A DNA stretch of 64,000 nt from Candidatus Blautia faecigallinarum (GTDB lineage: Bacteria; Bacillota; Clostridia; Lachnospirales; Lachnospiraceae), in the NCBI GenBank assembly GCA_019116385.1, contig DXBU01000155.1, positions 1-64,000 of the forward strand. Reading direction: 5' to 3'. Position 1 is the stretch's first letter; each line of letters begins with the position of its first letter. This document shows, in pieces, positions 31,249 through 40,324 of this stretch. Below the pieces are notes generated by a model. The model was not told where the DNA came from, ran no database searches, and saw nothing but the letters and a program-made list of their open reading frames with translations. The translations under genes and the position numbers were made by a program.

Positions 31249-32493
31249 ATGAAAGTAAGAAAACTGATCGCGTTAGGACTTTGCGCTGCAATGGTATCAA
31301 CCATGACAGTTGCACCTGTTCTGGCTGAAGAGGAAGCTGCAACAGAAGAGGCAGCAGCTGAGGAGACCACAGAAGAGGAAGCTGCAGAAGAAACAACAGA
31401 GGAAGCAGCAGCTGAGGAAACCGCAGAAGAAGCTACAGATGATGCAGCTGCAGCAGAAGATCCGACCGCTCAGTTCGAGGGACTGGTAGCAAACGAAGCA
31501 TATGAGTTCCCGATGATGGTTAAATCCTTCCAGTCTACATACTGGGATGCAGCTCAGGAAGGTATGAAGATGGCAGCTGACGAGTTAGGTGTTACCTACA
31601 CCGCTCAGGGACCAAACAGTGAGTCCGATATCGCTGACCAGGTTAACATGATCAACACCGCTATCAGTGCAGATCCTGTTGGTTTAGGTCTGGCTGCATG
31701 CGATACTTCTTCCGTACAGGATGCTCTTCAGACATGTCTGGATAAGGGAATCCCGGTAGTTACCTTCGATACTGGTATCGCAGATGCTCCGGAAGGCTCT
31801 GTAGTTTGTGAAGTTGCTACAGACAACGTACAGGCTGGTTCTGTTGCAGCAGAAAATATGTATCCGGCAATCAAAGACGTGATCGCAAACGCTGAAGGTC
31901 AGGTTATCATCGGCGAGATCAACCAGGATGCAACTGCTCTGAATATCCAGCAGCGTGGTACCGGCTTCATCGACAAGATGATCGAGCTGATCCAGGCAGA
32001 CGGAAAGACCGTTGCAGTTACAGGTAATGAGTTCTATGTAAACGCAGCAACAGGTGCAGACGCAGACGCTGAAAGCGCAGACGTTGTGATCCAGGTAGCT
32101 GTACCGGCACAGACAACTGTAGAGCTTTGCTCCACAGAGGCACAGGCAATCCTTTCTCAGGAAAACTGTATTGCAGTATTCGGCTCCAACCAGGTTGCAG
32201 CAGAAGGTGTTATCGCAGCTAACGCAAACCTGAACGTTCTTGGTTCTGACGCAGCAAACGGCGATGTTATCGGTGTTGGTTTCGATGCTGGTTCTATCAT
32301 TAAGGGCGCTGTACAGGATGGAACATTCATCGGTGCTGTTACTCAGTCTCCTCTGATGATGGGCTACTACGCAATCTACGCTCTTACCGCAGCAGCTAAC
32401 GGACAGGAACTGGTTGACGTTCCTACCGAAGGTTACTGGTATGACGCTACAAACATGGAAGACGAGTCCATCGCTCCGAACCTGTATGACTAA
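31249..32493 (+). CDS. Sugar ABC transporter substrate-binding protein with Ala/Glu/Thr-rich linker
   Basis: Signal peptide ...VAPVLAEEE, acidic low-complexity stretch, then PMMVKSFQSTYWDAAQEGMKMAADELGVTYTAQGPNSESDIADQVNMINTAI. Confidence 0.92.
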   Translation: MKVRKLIALGLCAAMVSTMTVAPVLAEEEAATEEAAAEETTEEEAAEETTEEAAAEETAEEATDDAAAAEDPTAQFEGLVANEAYEFPMMVKSFQSTYWDAAQEGMKMAADELGVTYTAQGPNSESDIADQVNMINTAISADPVGLGLAACDTSSVQDALQTCLDKGIPVVTFDTGIADAPEGSVVCEVATDNVQAGSVAAENMYPAIKDVIANAEGQVIIGEINQDATALNIQQRGTGFIDKMIELIQADGKTVAVTGNEFYVNAATGADADAESADVVIQVAVPAQTTVELCSTEAQAILSQENCIAVFGSNQVAAEGVIAANANLNVLGSDAANGDVIGVGFDAGSIIKGAVQDGTFIGAVTQSPLMMGYYAIYALTAAANGQELVDVPTEGYWYDATNMEDESIAPNLYD

Positions 32494-32544
32494 TTAGCAA
32501 ATACAGATTCAAAAGTGTATTACTGACATGATTTAAAATCAGGA

Positions 32545-32575
32545 GGGCATCCCGGAGAACCGGGATGCCCTTTTT
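32545..32575 (+). terminator. Intrinsic terminator
   Basis: GGGCATCCCGG-agaa-CCGGGATGCCCttttt. Confidence 0.92.
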
Positions 32576-32716
32576 AAACCGGGCTGCGGCGGATTTTTTA
32601 GAAAGCTTGTGCATATTTCTTGCCGTAACCCATGAAAATATGGTATTATTAGAAACAAGGGATTAAGCGGATCGGAAGCGGTTCGTGAAAAACTAACAAA
32701 TTGAGGAGGTTTTAAA

Positions 32717-34123
32717 ATGGCTACATATTATTTAGCAGTAGACATCGGCGCATCCAGCGGACGCCACATTTTAGGACATATGGAAGACGGAAAGATGGTA
32801 CTGGAGGAAGTGTACCGCTTTGAAAACGGCATGGTCAAAAAAGACGGAGAGCTGTGCTGGGAATTTGACCGTCTGTTTACAGAGATCAAAAACGGCCTGA
32901 AGAAATGCAAGGAACTTGGCAAGGTTCCGGTAAGCATGGGCGTAGATACATGGGGCGTTGACTTCGTACTCCTTGATAAAGACGAAAAAGTACTTGGAAA
33001 TACCGTAGGTTATCGTGATCACCGTACAGAAGGGATGGACGAGGAAGTATACAAGATCATCTCTCTGGAAGACCTTTATGCAAGGACCGGTATCCAGAAA
33101 GCGATCTTCAATACTGTATATCAGTTAATGGCAGTAAAGAAAACCCATCCGGAATACCTGGAGCAGGCAGAGACCCTTCTGCATGTGCCGGATTATTTCC
33201 ATTATCTCCTTACCGGACAGAAGACCAATGAATATACAGAAGCCACTACCGGCCAGCTTGTAAACCCATATACCAAGGATTGGGACTACGAACTGATCGA
33301 TATGCTGGGCTATCCGAGAAAAATCTTCCAGAAGCTGATCATGCCGGGCACCAGCATCGGACACCTTACCGAAGAAGTAAAGAATGAGATCGGATTTGAT
33401 CTGGAAGTTGTAGCGCCCGCTACCCATGATACCGGTTCTGCTGTTCTTGCCGTACCGGCAAACGACGACGACTTTATCTATATCAGCTCCGGAACCTGGT
33501 CCCTGATGGGCCTGGAAAGAGAGACTCCGGACTGCTCCAAGAGAAGCTGCGAACTGAACCTGACCAACGAAGGCGGGTACGCAGGACGCTTCCGCTATCT
33601 GAAAAATATCATGGGCCTGTGGATGATCCAGTCCGTACGCCATGAATTTGACGATAAATACAGCTTTGCAGAGATCTGCTCCATGGCAGAGGAAGCAAAA
33701 GACTTCCCGTCCAGAGTAGACGCAAACGACGAATGCTTCCTTTCTCCGGACAACATGACCGAAGAAGTAAAAGACTACTGTCGCAGGACCGGACAGAAGG
33801 TTCCGGAAACATTAGGCGAGATCGCCACAGTGATCTACACCAGCCTGGCAGAGTGCTACGCCAAAACTGCCAAGGAACTGGAAGAGATGACAGGAAGGAC
33901 CTATAGCCGCATCCATATCGTAGGCGGCGGCTCCAATGCCGGATACCTTAACGAACTGACCGCCAAGGCCACCCGCAAAGAAATCCATGCAGGCCCGGGC
34001 GAGGCAACTGCCATCGGAAACATCACTGCACAGATGCTGAAAGCCGGCGAATTCGGTTCCATCGAAGAAGCAAGAAATGTGATCCACGAATCCTTCGATG
34101 TAAAGATCTACCACGCAGAATAA
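32717..34123 (+). CDS. rhaB: Rhamnulokinase
   Basis: YYLAVDIGASSGRHILGHMEDGKMVLEEVYRFENG, GVDTWGVDFVLLD, ATHDTGSAVLAVP, IVGGGSNAGYLNELTA: characteristic RhaB motifs. Confidence 0.93.
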   Translation: MATYYLAVDIGASSGRHILGHMEDGKMVLEEVYRFENGMVKKDGELCWEFDRLFTEIKNGLKKCKELGKVPVSMGVDTWGVDFVLLDKDEKVLGNTVGYRDHRTEGMDEEVYKIISLEDLYARTGIQKAIFNTVYQLMAVKKTHPEYLEQAETLLHVPDYFHYLLTGQKTNEYTEATTGQLVNPYTKDWDYELIDMLGYPRKIFQKLIMPGTSIGHLTEEVKNEIGFDLEVVAPATHDTGSAVLAVPANDDDFIYISSGTWSLMGLERETPDCSKRSCELNLTNEGGYAGRFRYLKNIMGLWMIQSVRHEFDDKYSFAEICSMAEEAKDFPSRVDANDECFLSPDNMTEEVKDYCRRTGQKVPETLGEIATVIYTSLAECYAKTAKELEEMTGRTYSRIHIVGGGSNAGYLNELTAKATRKEIHAGPGEATAIGNITAQMLKAGEFGSIEEARNVIHESFDVKIYHAE

Positions 34124-34185
34124 TCTGCCAGACCGATCCTGCATCTAAAATCGCTTTCCGACCAAATTTTATACACATATTCACA

Positions 34186-34217
34186 GAAGCGGGATGCTGC
34201 ATGCAGCATCCCGCTTC
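34186..34217. terminator. Perfect 32-bp palindrome between convergent genes
   Basis: GAAGCGGGATGCTGCATGCAGCATCCCGCTTC. Confidence 0.7.
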
Positions 34218-34228
34218 CTGTCTATTCC

Positions 34229-37042
34229 TTACAAAAACTGTTTCCGGTATTCCGGCGGCGAAATATGAAACCTCTTGTGGAAGATTTCGAAAAATTCCTC
34301 CGCGTCCCGGTACCCGCATTTCTCTACGATCTGATAGATATTTACCTTCGGGTCCCCCAGCATTTCTACCGCTATATTCAGCCTTCTTTCCTGGATAAAG
34401 CTTTCACAGCTCCGTCCGGTCCGGCTCCTTATATGGCAGCCAAACTGTTCCTCGGAATATTGAAAATGAGCGGCGATATCCTTAAGGCTGTCCTTCATAC
34501 AGTGGGAGGTAAGATATTCAACCATATAATGTGTCTGTGCATCGATGCCGCAGTAGCTGAATTCCTCCGCGCTGATCAGATAGGAGAACAGCAGAAGGAA
34601 AAAGCCTTCCAAGGCAAAGGACTGATGAAACCCGTTATCCGCATACTCCTGTATGATCGACGTCAGGATCGACTGTGCGTGGAGACTGTGGCCCAGAGAG
34701 AAGAAAATATAATTGTTGTCAACGGGACTGGTCCCCCTGAAAAAGTCGGAGATCAGATTCTCTTCCTGGATAAAAGCCTTCAGGGTCCGGTCGAACAGCT
34801 CCGGATTCAGACAGAAGTTGATCATCAGAGTGTCCGGCTGCTGATATTTAAGAGAATGGACCGCATCCTTATTCAGAAAAACAAGGTCTCCCGCAGCCAT
34901 ATAGATCTCATTGTCGTCGATCACATTGATGAGAGAGCCGCTGCATACATAATTCAGTTCAAAATAAGTATGCGTGTGGCTGGGAAAATCACTGGTCACA
35001 TTATGGGTAAGGATATAAAGGTTCTCATTCTCCGGAAGCTTTTTGGAAAGCTGATGGAGGTTCTGGATATTATACAGATCCTGAGTCAGCTTCTGGCTGT
35101 AGCTTAAAAGTGTTTCCGGAGAGACCGCGGCGGAAGCGCCTCCCCTCTGATCCGACACAGAAATAAGAGGGAAAAAAGGCTTGTCTTCATGGCCTGCGGA
35201 ATTGTGGATATATGGACTCTGGTATTCTTTCTGGGCGGGGATCCGGATCTGTACCTCGGTCCCCATACCGGGCATGCTGGAATAAGACAGCCCGTATTCC
35301 TTTCCGTACAGGATCTGCAGCCGCCGGTGGGTATTATATACGGCGATATTGGTCCCCTTGGAAGAGGTATTTCCTGTGCCGGAAATGATCTGGGAGAGCT
35401 TCTCCGGAGGGATGCCCACCCCGTCGTCCGAGATCAGAAGGACAATGTCCTCATCCTCCATCCAGCCGGTGAGGACAATGGTGCCGGTTTTGCTGTCTTT
35501 TTCCAGGATGCCGTGAAGGACGGCATTTTCAATGACCGGCTGCAGGGTGAGCTTGGGGATCTGATATTCCATCAGCTCGTCCGGGATATCCGACACAAAG
35601 GAGATGCTGTCGTGATAGCGCATATTCTGCAGGCGGATATAGATGGAGACATGCTCTTCCTCCTGGGCGATGGTGCTGATGCTCTTTTTGCGGCTCAGGG
35701 TCAGCTTATAAAACCGGGAAAGATTCTGTACGGCGCTGCTTACCTCGTCTGTACGTCCCTGCTGGGCAAGCCAGTTGATCATATCCATGGTATTATAGAG
35801 AAAATGGGGATTGATCTGTGCCTGCAGGGAATTGAATTCCGCGATGCGCAGCTCCTCGGCGGCTCTTGCCTGATCCTCGATCAGCCGGCTCATCTTCCTT
35901 GTCATATAGTTATAGGTATCGATCAGGTCGCCGATCTCATCGTGGGTGACCGGACTTTCCATGGGAACAGGAGGGCCCTGGCGGATCTTCTGCATCTGGC
36001 TGATGACAGAAGAGATCCGGTTGGTGATGGAATGAGCAAGGATATTGGCAAAAACAACAGCCAGGATCAAAAAGGCAATATACCAGAAAATATACTGCAC
36101 CATAAGATTATTGCTCTGCTCGATCAGCGGCCTGGAAGGAAGAATGGTGACCATGAACCATCCGGGCTGGCTGATCCGGTAAAAGCTGGCGTATACTTTT
36201 TCGTCCAGAATACTCCGTTCGATAAAATTGTTGGAGGACATGACGGATTCCTCAATAGATTCATAGCCGATCCAGTAAATACCGGAAAGGGAACGGTCAG
36301 AGGAGGCAACCAGAGAATCCCGGTCATTTACGATATAGGAAACGCTTCCCTCCAGACCCAGGTTTTCCGACAGGATCGCGTTGATCTCATCGGAGGAATA
36401 GTAGACCGCCGCATAGCAGGTCAGAGGAGTTCCCTCATGATAAAGAGAGATCGGCCATATATAGGCCATATCCCCGTATTCCTCCTGCTCGATGGCGCCA
36501 AGATAAAAGGAAGGGCAGTAGAGCTCCTGGATATTGGAATTTCCCTGGAAAATACCGTGCCAGTAGGTACCCCTGGCCTGGCTCATGGGAGCGAAGATCT
36601 CCTTTGTGGAGGGATAGGTAAAAAGCGGGTTATTTTCACTGGGAAGATCCAGATAGATCCGAATGGCGGTGATGAGCTCCCCGTCCGTCAGGACGTCTAC
36701 CTCCTTTTTGAATTCTTCGGCCAGGGCGGAAGACGCCAGGGAGGAAAAGGAGTCGTGCACAGGCATATGGAATAAGGTGTCGAAAAAGGTGAGCTCGGAA
36801 AGCCTGTCGCTGGTATCCTTTACCTTCTGCACCGTCTCCTCGATGATGGGAGAGGTCTTGGCAGAGGCGTCCTGCTCCTGCTGTATGGTATAAGAGACCA
36901 CCATATCATAAAGCCGGTTGTAAAAGAAAAAACCAAACATCAATACAGGAATGGTTACCGCGATGACCAGGGCAAGGGTGAACTTGGCCTGGAGGGACAT
37001 GTCCCGGTAATGTTGTGTGAGCGCAGTAAAACGATCTTTCAT
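34229..37042 (-). CDS. Membrane sensor histidine kinase fused to cupin + AraC-type DNA-binding module
   Basis: Single 937-codon ORF: TM1, sensor, TM2, HAMP, QAQINPHFLYNTMDMINWL (H413), HATPase SDDGVGIPP, linker, cupin FPSHTHTYFELNYVCSGSL..AAGDLVFLN, AraC HTH SLKDIAAHFQYSEEQFG...EKCGYRDAEEFFEIFHKRFHISPPEYRKQFL. Confidence 0.93.
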   Translation of the reverse strand: MKDRFTALTQHYRDMSLQAKFTLALVIAVTIPVLMFGFFFYNRLYDMVVSYTIQQEQDASAKTSPIIEETVQKVKDTSDRLSELTFFDTLFHMPVHDSFSSLASSALAEEFKKEVDVLTDGELITAIRIYLDLPSENNPLFTYPSTKEIFAPMSQARGTYWHGIFQGNSNIQELYCPSFYLGAIEQEEYGDMAYIWPISLYHEGTPLTCYAAVYYSSDEINAILSENLGLEGSVSYIVNDRDSLVASSDRSLSGIYWIGYESIEESVMSSNNFIERSILDEKVYASFYRISQPGWFMVTILPSRPLIEQSNNLMVQYIFWYIAFLILAVVFANILAHSITNRISSVISQMQKIRQGPPVPMESPVTHDEIGDLIDTYNYMTRKMSRLIEDQARAAEELRIAEFNSLQAQINPHFLYNTMDMINWLAQQGRTDEVSSAVQNLSRFYKLTLSRKKSISTIAQEEEHVSIYIRLQNMRYHDSISFVSDIPDELMEYQIPKLTLQPVIENAVLHGILEKDSKTGTIVLTGWMEDEDIVLLISDDGVGIPPEKLSQIISGTGNTSSKGTNIAVYNTHRRLQILYGKEYGLSYSSMPGMGTEVQIRIPAQKEYQSPYIHNSAGHEDKPFFPLISVSDQRGGASAAVSPETLLSYSQKLTQDLYNIQNLHQLSKKLPENENLYILTHNVTSDFPSHTHTYFELNYVCSGSLINVIDDNEIYMAAGDLVFLNKDAVHSLKYQQPDTLMINFCLNPELFDRTLKAFIQEENLISDFFRGTSPVDNNYIFFSLGHSLHAQSILTSIIQEYADNGFHQSFALEGFFLLLFSYLISAEEFSYCGIDAQTHYMVEYLTSHCMKDSLKDIAAHFQYSEEQFGCHIRSRTGRSCESFIQERRLNIAVEMLGDPKVNIYQIVEKCGYRDAEEFFEIFHKRFHISPPEYRKQFL

Positions 37043-38598
37043 TGTGTCATTTTCTCCCTGTATTCAGACGGGGAAAGCCCGCTGTATTTCTTGAAGCTTT
37101 TTCCGAAGTAGTTTCCGTCGCTGTAGCCTACCTTGGAAGAGATGTCCGAGATCTTGTAACGGGGATCTTCCAAAAGCTGCTTGGCCCGTTCCATCCGGTA
37201 CTCGGTAAGGTACTGGTTCAGGGTCTGCCCGGTCTCGTTTTTAAAGAAGGTGCACACATAAGAGGCGGAAAGGAAAACGTGGGAACTGATATCCTTCACG
37301 GACAAGGTCTCATGCATATAATTCTGGCTGATATATTCCTTGATCAGGAAGATCGTGGGGTGCTCCTGACGGGTTTCCTCCGCGCTTTTAAAGAAATCCT
37401 CCGTCCGCTCTTTGAGGATCTGATGAAGATCCAGAAAGGAAAAACATCCCACCATAACGTCTACGATATTTTCCTGCTCTTTGGAGGGACCGGGGATTTT
37501 TAGCTGCTTCCGGGCGCTTTCTATGGAAAGAAGCAGTTTATAATACAGGTCCTTGGCCTGATTCTGTAAAAGAGAATGGTTTTTATAAAAATATGCCTCC
37601 AAAAGCTTCAGGATCTCGCTGCAGGAGCTGCGGTCCTTTGCAGTAAGGGCTTCCCTGAAATCACTTTCCAGAGAAGAGGGAAGAGAAACGCCGGGATTGT
37701 TGGGCAGGCTTTCTAAAAGCTCTCCATAAAGAAAGAAATTGCAGGGAAAGAAAAAGCTGCTCTGGAGAAGGATCACGGCAGAGGCATAGGAACGGCAGGC
37801 TCTGTGAACGCCCACGGCGGTCTCGCCGGCGGCAAGGAAATATTTCCCCGCAGCCTCATACTGGCTTCCCAGAAAATGTCCGATCCTCTCAAGGACAGAG
37901 GAAGACGGACGGTTCTGGCCGTACACAAAATAAACGAGATAGCGGAGCCTTTTTTCCACATAAATACAGTTCATATGAAGGCCGGCCAGAAAATCCTGGA
38001 ATTTATGCAAGTGTTCCCTTTTTAACGGCTCGTCGGAATCGGAAGCCGTATCCATCTGTACGATAAAGGTGGTAAAGCAGGTGCCGGCATTCCAGTTAAG
38101 AGAAAGCTCCCCCCAGAGATGCTCGATGATCTCTTTGTTGGCGCCGAAGGGGACCGTTAGCTGCAGGGCAAGGCGGGAGGCGGTTTCCATGGAATGCAGG
38201 GTCTCTCCGTGATGGAGGCGCTGTTTTTCCAGATACAGATCCTTCGCCTCCAGGACGGCGTCCCGGATCTCCTGGGGATTTAAAGGCTTTTCAATATAAT
38301 TTACCGCTTTCAGCTTAATGGCGGCCTTTAAATATTCCTTGTCAGAATAGCCACTCATAAAAATAGGGACAGAATCCGGAAGGATCGTCTCCAGCCTCTC
38401 CAGCATGGTGATGCCGTCCATGCGGGGCATACGCACATCGCAGAGGATGATCTCCGGCTTAAAGCGGCGGGCGGTCTCCAGGCCGTGGAGCCCGTCGTCG
38501 GCTTCCAGGACCTGGCTGATGCCCAGGGAAGCCCAGTCAATGGAAGAGACCACTCCGGTACGGGTGAGCTCTTCGTCGTCAACGATCAATAATTTCAT
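37039..38598 (-). CDS. Response regulator with AraC-type HTH (YesN-like)
   Basis: MKLLIVDDEELTRTGVVSSIDW..IILCDVRMPRMDGITML; C-terminal KVGYSDGNYFGKSFKKYSGLSPSEYREKM; 4-bp overlap with downstream kinase gene. Confidence 0.94.
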   Translation of the reverse strand: MKLLIVDDEELTRTGVVSSIDWASLGISQVLEADDGLHGLETARRFKPEIILCDVRMPRMDGITMLERLETILPDSVPIFMSGYSDKEYLKAAIKLKAVNYIEKPLNPQEIRDAVLEAKDLYLEKQRLHHGETLHSMETASRLALQLTVPFGANKEIIEHLWGELSLNWNAGTCFTTFIVQMDTASDSDEPLKREHLHKFQDFLAGLHMNCIYVEKRLRYLVYFVYGQNRPSSSVLERIGHFLGSQYEAAGKYFLAAGETAVGVHRACRSYASAVILLQSSFFFPCNFFLYGELLESLPNNPGVSLPSSLESDFREALTAKDRSSCSEILKLLEAYFYKNHSLLQNQAKDLYYKLLLSIESARKQLKIPGPSKEQENIVDVMVGCFSFLDLHQILKERTEDFFKSAEETRQEHPTIFLIKEYISQNYMHETLSVKDISSHVFLSASYVCTFFKNETGQTLNQYLTEYRMERAKQLLEDPRYKISDISSKVGYSDGNYFGKSFKKYSGLSPSEYREKMTQ

Positions 38599-38818
38599 AG
38601 GTACTCTCCAGTGTGAAAAACATCCGCAACAGTTGCATTTTCCTAGATTTTAGCACAAAATGCCCGGGATTACGAGAAAAAAGGGGCGTTATTTGTGCAC
38701 TTAACTGGAAAATATTTTACCCTGATTCCAAAAATATTCCCATTTCCCAAAATACACCCCGATGATAAAATAAACATGATCAAAAAAGAAGACAGAAAAA
38801 AAGGGAGGAGAAAGAGCC

Positions 38819-40324
38819 GTGTCTGAATATGTTCTTGAGTTAAAAGGCATTACCAAGATTTTCCCGGGCGTTAAGGCGCTGAACAACGTGCAGTTCCAGT
38901 TAAAGCCCGGCGAAGTTCATGCGCTTATGGGTGAAAACGGCGCTGGTAAATCTACTTTTATCAAAGTAATCACCGGCGTACATAAGGCGGAAGAAGGCGA
39001 AATGTTCTTAAACGGACAAAAGGTGGACTTCAAAGGCCCCAAGGATGCCCAGGCGGCGGGGATCGCAGCCGTATACCAGCATCCTACGTCATATCCGGAT
39101 CTGACTGTTGCAGAAAATATTTTTATGGGCCATGAGATCGTGAAGAACAGGATGATCCAGTGGAAAGCCATGAACGCAGAAGCAAATAAGCTCCTTAAGG
39201 ATCTGGACGCAGATTTTGACGCTACGGCAGAGATGGGCACCTTGAGTGTGGCCCAGCAGCAGATGGTAGAGATCGCCAAGGCGATGTCCACAAATGCGCG
39301 CATCATTATTCTCGACGAGCCCACAGCGGCACTGACAAGATCCGAATCAGAGAAGCTTTACACCCTTGTTGATAAGCTGAAAGCAGATGGGGTTTCCATC
39401 ATATTCATTTCCCACCGTTTTGAGGATATGTACCGTCTGGCATCCAGAGTTACGGTATTCCGTGATTCCCAGTACATCGGCACCTACGATGTGGACGGGA
39501 TCACCAATGCGGACCTGATCAAGGCCATGGTCGGCCGTGAGATCACAGAGCTGTTCCCGAAACCGGATGTAAAGCCCGGAAAGGAAATGCTCCGTGTGGA
39601 GAATCTTTCCAGGATGGGATATTTCAAAAACGTTTCCTTCAGCGTAAGGGCGGGAGAGATCATCGGCCTTACCGGTCTGGTAGGCGCAGGCCGTACAGAG
39701 GTGGTGGAAGCGGTATGCGGCATCACCCATCCGGATTCCGGAAAGGTTTATCTGGAAAATGAGGAGATCCATATCAAACAGCCTTCCGACGCAATGGAAA
39801 AAGGTATCATCCTTCTTCCCGAGGACCGTCAGAAGGAAGGTCTGATCATGAGCTGGGGACTGGGAAGAAACGTAACCCTTCCTACCATCAGCAAATATGC
39901 AAAGTCCGGATTTAATGATGAAAAAACAGAAAGAGACATTTCTAAACAGCTTCTTGAGGAAGTAGATACAAAGGCAGTGGATATCTTCCAGCCGGCCAGC
40001 TCCCTTTCCGGAGGAAACCAGCAGAAGGTAGTGGTTGCTAAGGCTTTGAGCCAGGAGATGAAGGTAGTCATCATGGACGAGCCTACAAAGGGTGTGGACG
40101 TCGGCGCGAAATCCGAGATCTACGCCATCATGGGCGACCTGGCAAAGAAAGGCTACGCCATCATCCTGATCTCTTCGGAAATGCCGGAGATCCTGGGTAT
40201 GGCGGACCGGATCATCGTTATGTGCAACGGCCGCAAGACCGGAGAGCTTTCCCGTGAGGAAGCGACACAGGAGAGGATCCTGGAACTGGCAATGGAAAAA
40301 GGAACAGGAAAGGGGGCCAACTAA
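38819..40324 (+). CDS. Sugar (probably rhamnose) ABC transporter ATP-binding protein, GTG start
   Basis: MGENGAGKSTFIKVITGVHKAEEGE, LSGGNQQKVVVAKALSQEMKVVIMDEPTKGVDVGAK. Confidence 0.93.
   Translation: MSEYVLELKGITKIFPGVKALNNVQFQLKPGEVHALMGENGAGKSTFIKVITGVHKAEEGEMFLNGQKVDFKGPKDAQAAGIAAVYQHPTSYPDLTVAENIFMGHEIVKNRMIQWKAMNAEANKLLKDLDADFDATAEMGTLSVAQQQMVEIAKAMSTNARIIILDEPTAALTRSESEKLYTLVDKLKADGVSIIFISHRFEDMYRLASRVTVFRDSQYIGTYDVDGITNADLIKAMVGREITELFPKPDVKPGKEMLRVENLSRMGYFKNVSFSVRAGEIIGLTGLVGAGRTEVVEAVCGITHPDSGKVYLENEEIHIKQPSDAMEKGIILLPEDRQKEGLIMSWGLGRNVTLPTISKYAKSGFNDEKTERDISKQLLEEVDTKAVDIFQPASSLSGGNQQKVVVAKALSQEMKVVIMDEPTKGVDVGAKSEIYAIMGDLAKKGYAIILISSEMPEILGMADRIIVMCNGRKTGELSREEATQERILELAMEKGTGKGAN

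Noticed and set aside
31319-31470. Repetitive GAA/GCA/ACA-rich DNA as a microsatellite or CRISPR
   Set aside because: It stays in frame within the SBP gene and encodes an Ala/Glu/Thr-rich linker; units are irregular.
35189-36775. 528-aa plus-strand ORF in the supplied track
   Set aside because: Exactly antisense to the strongly supported kinase-AraC gene; its protein has no recognisable motifs and no RBS. Shadow ORF from codon bias.
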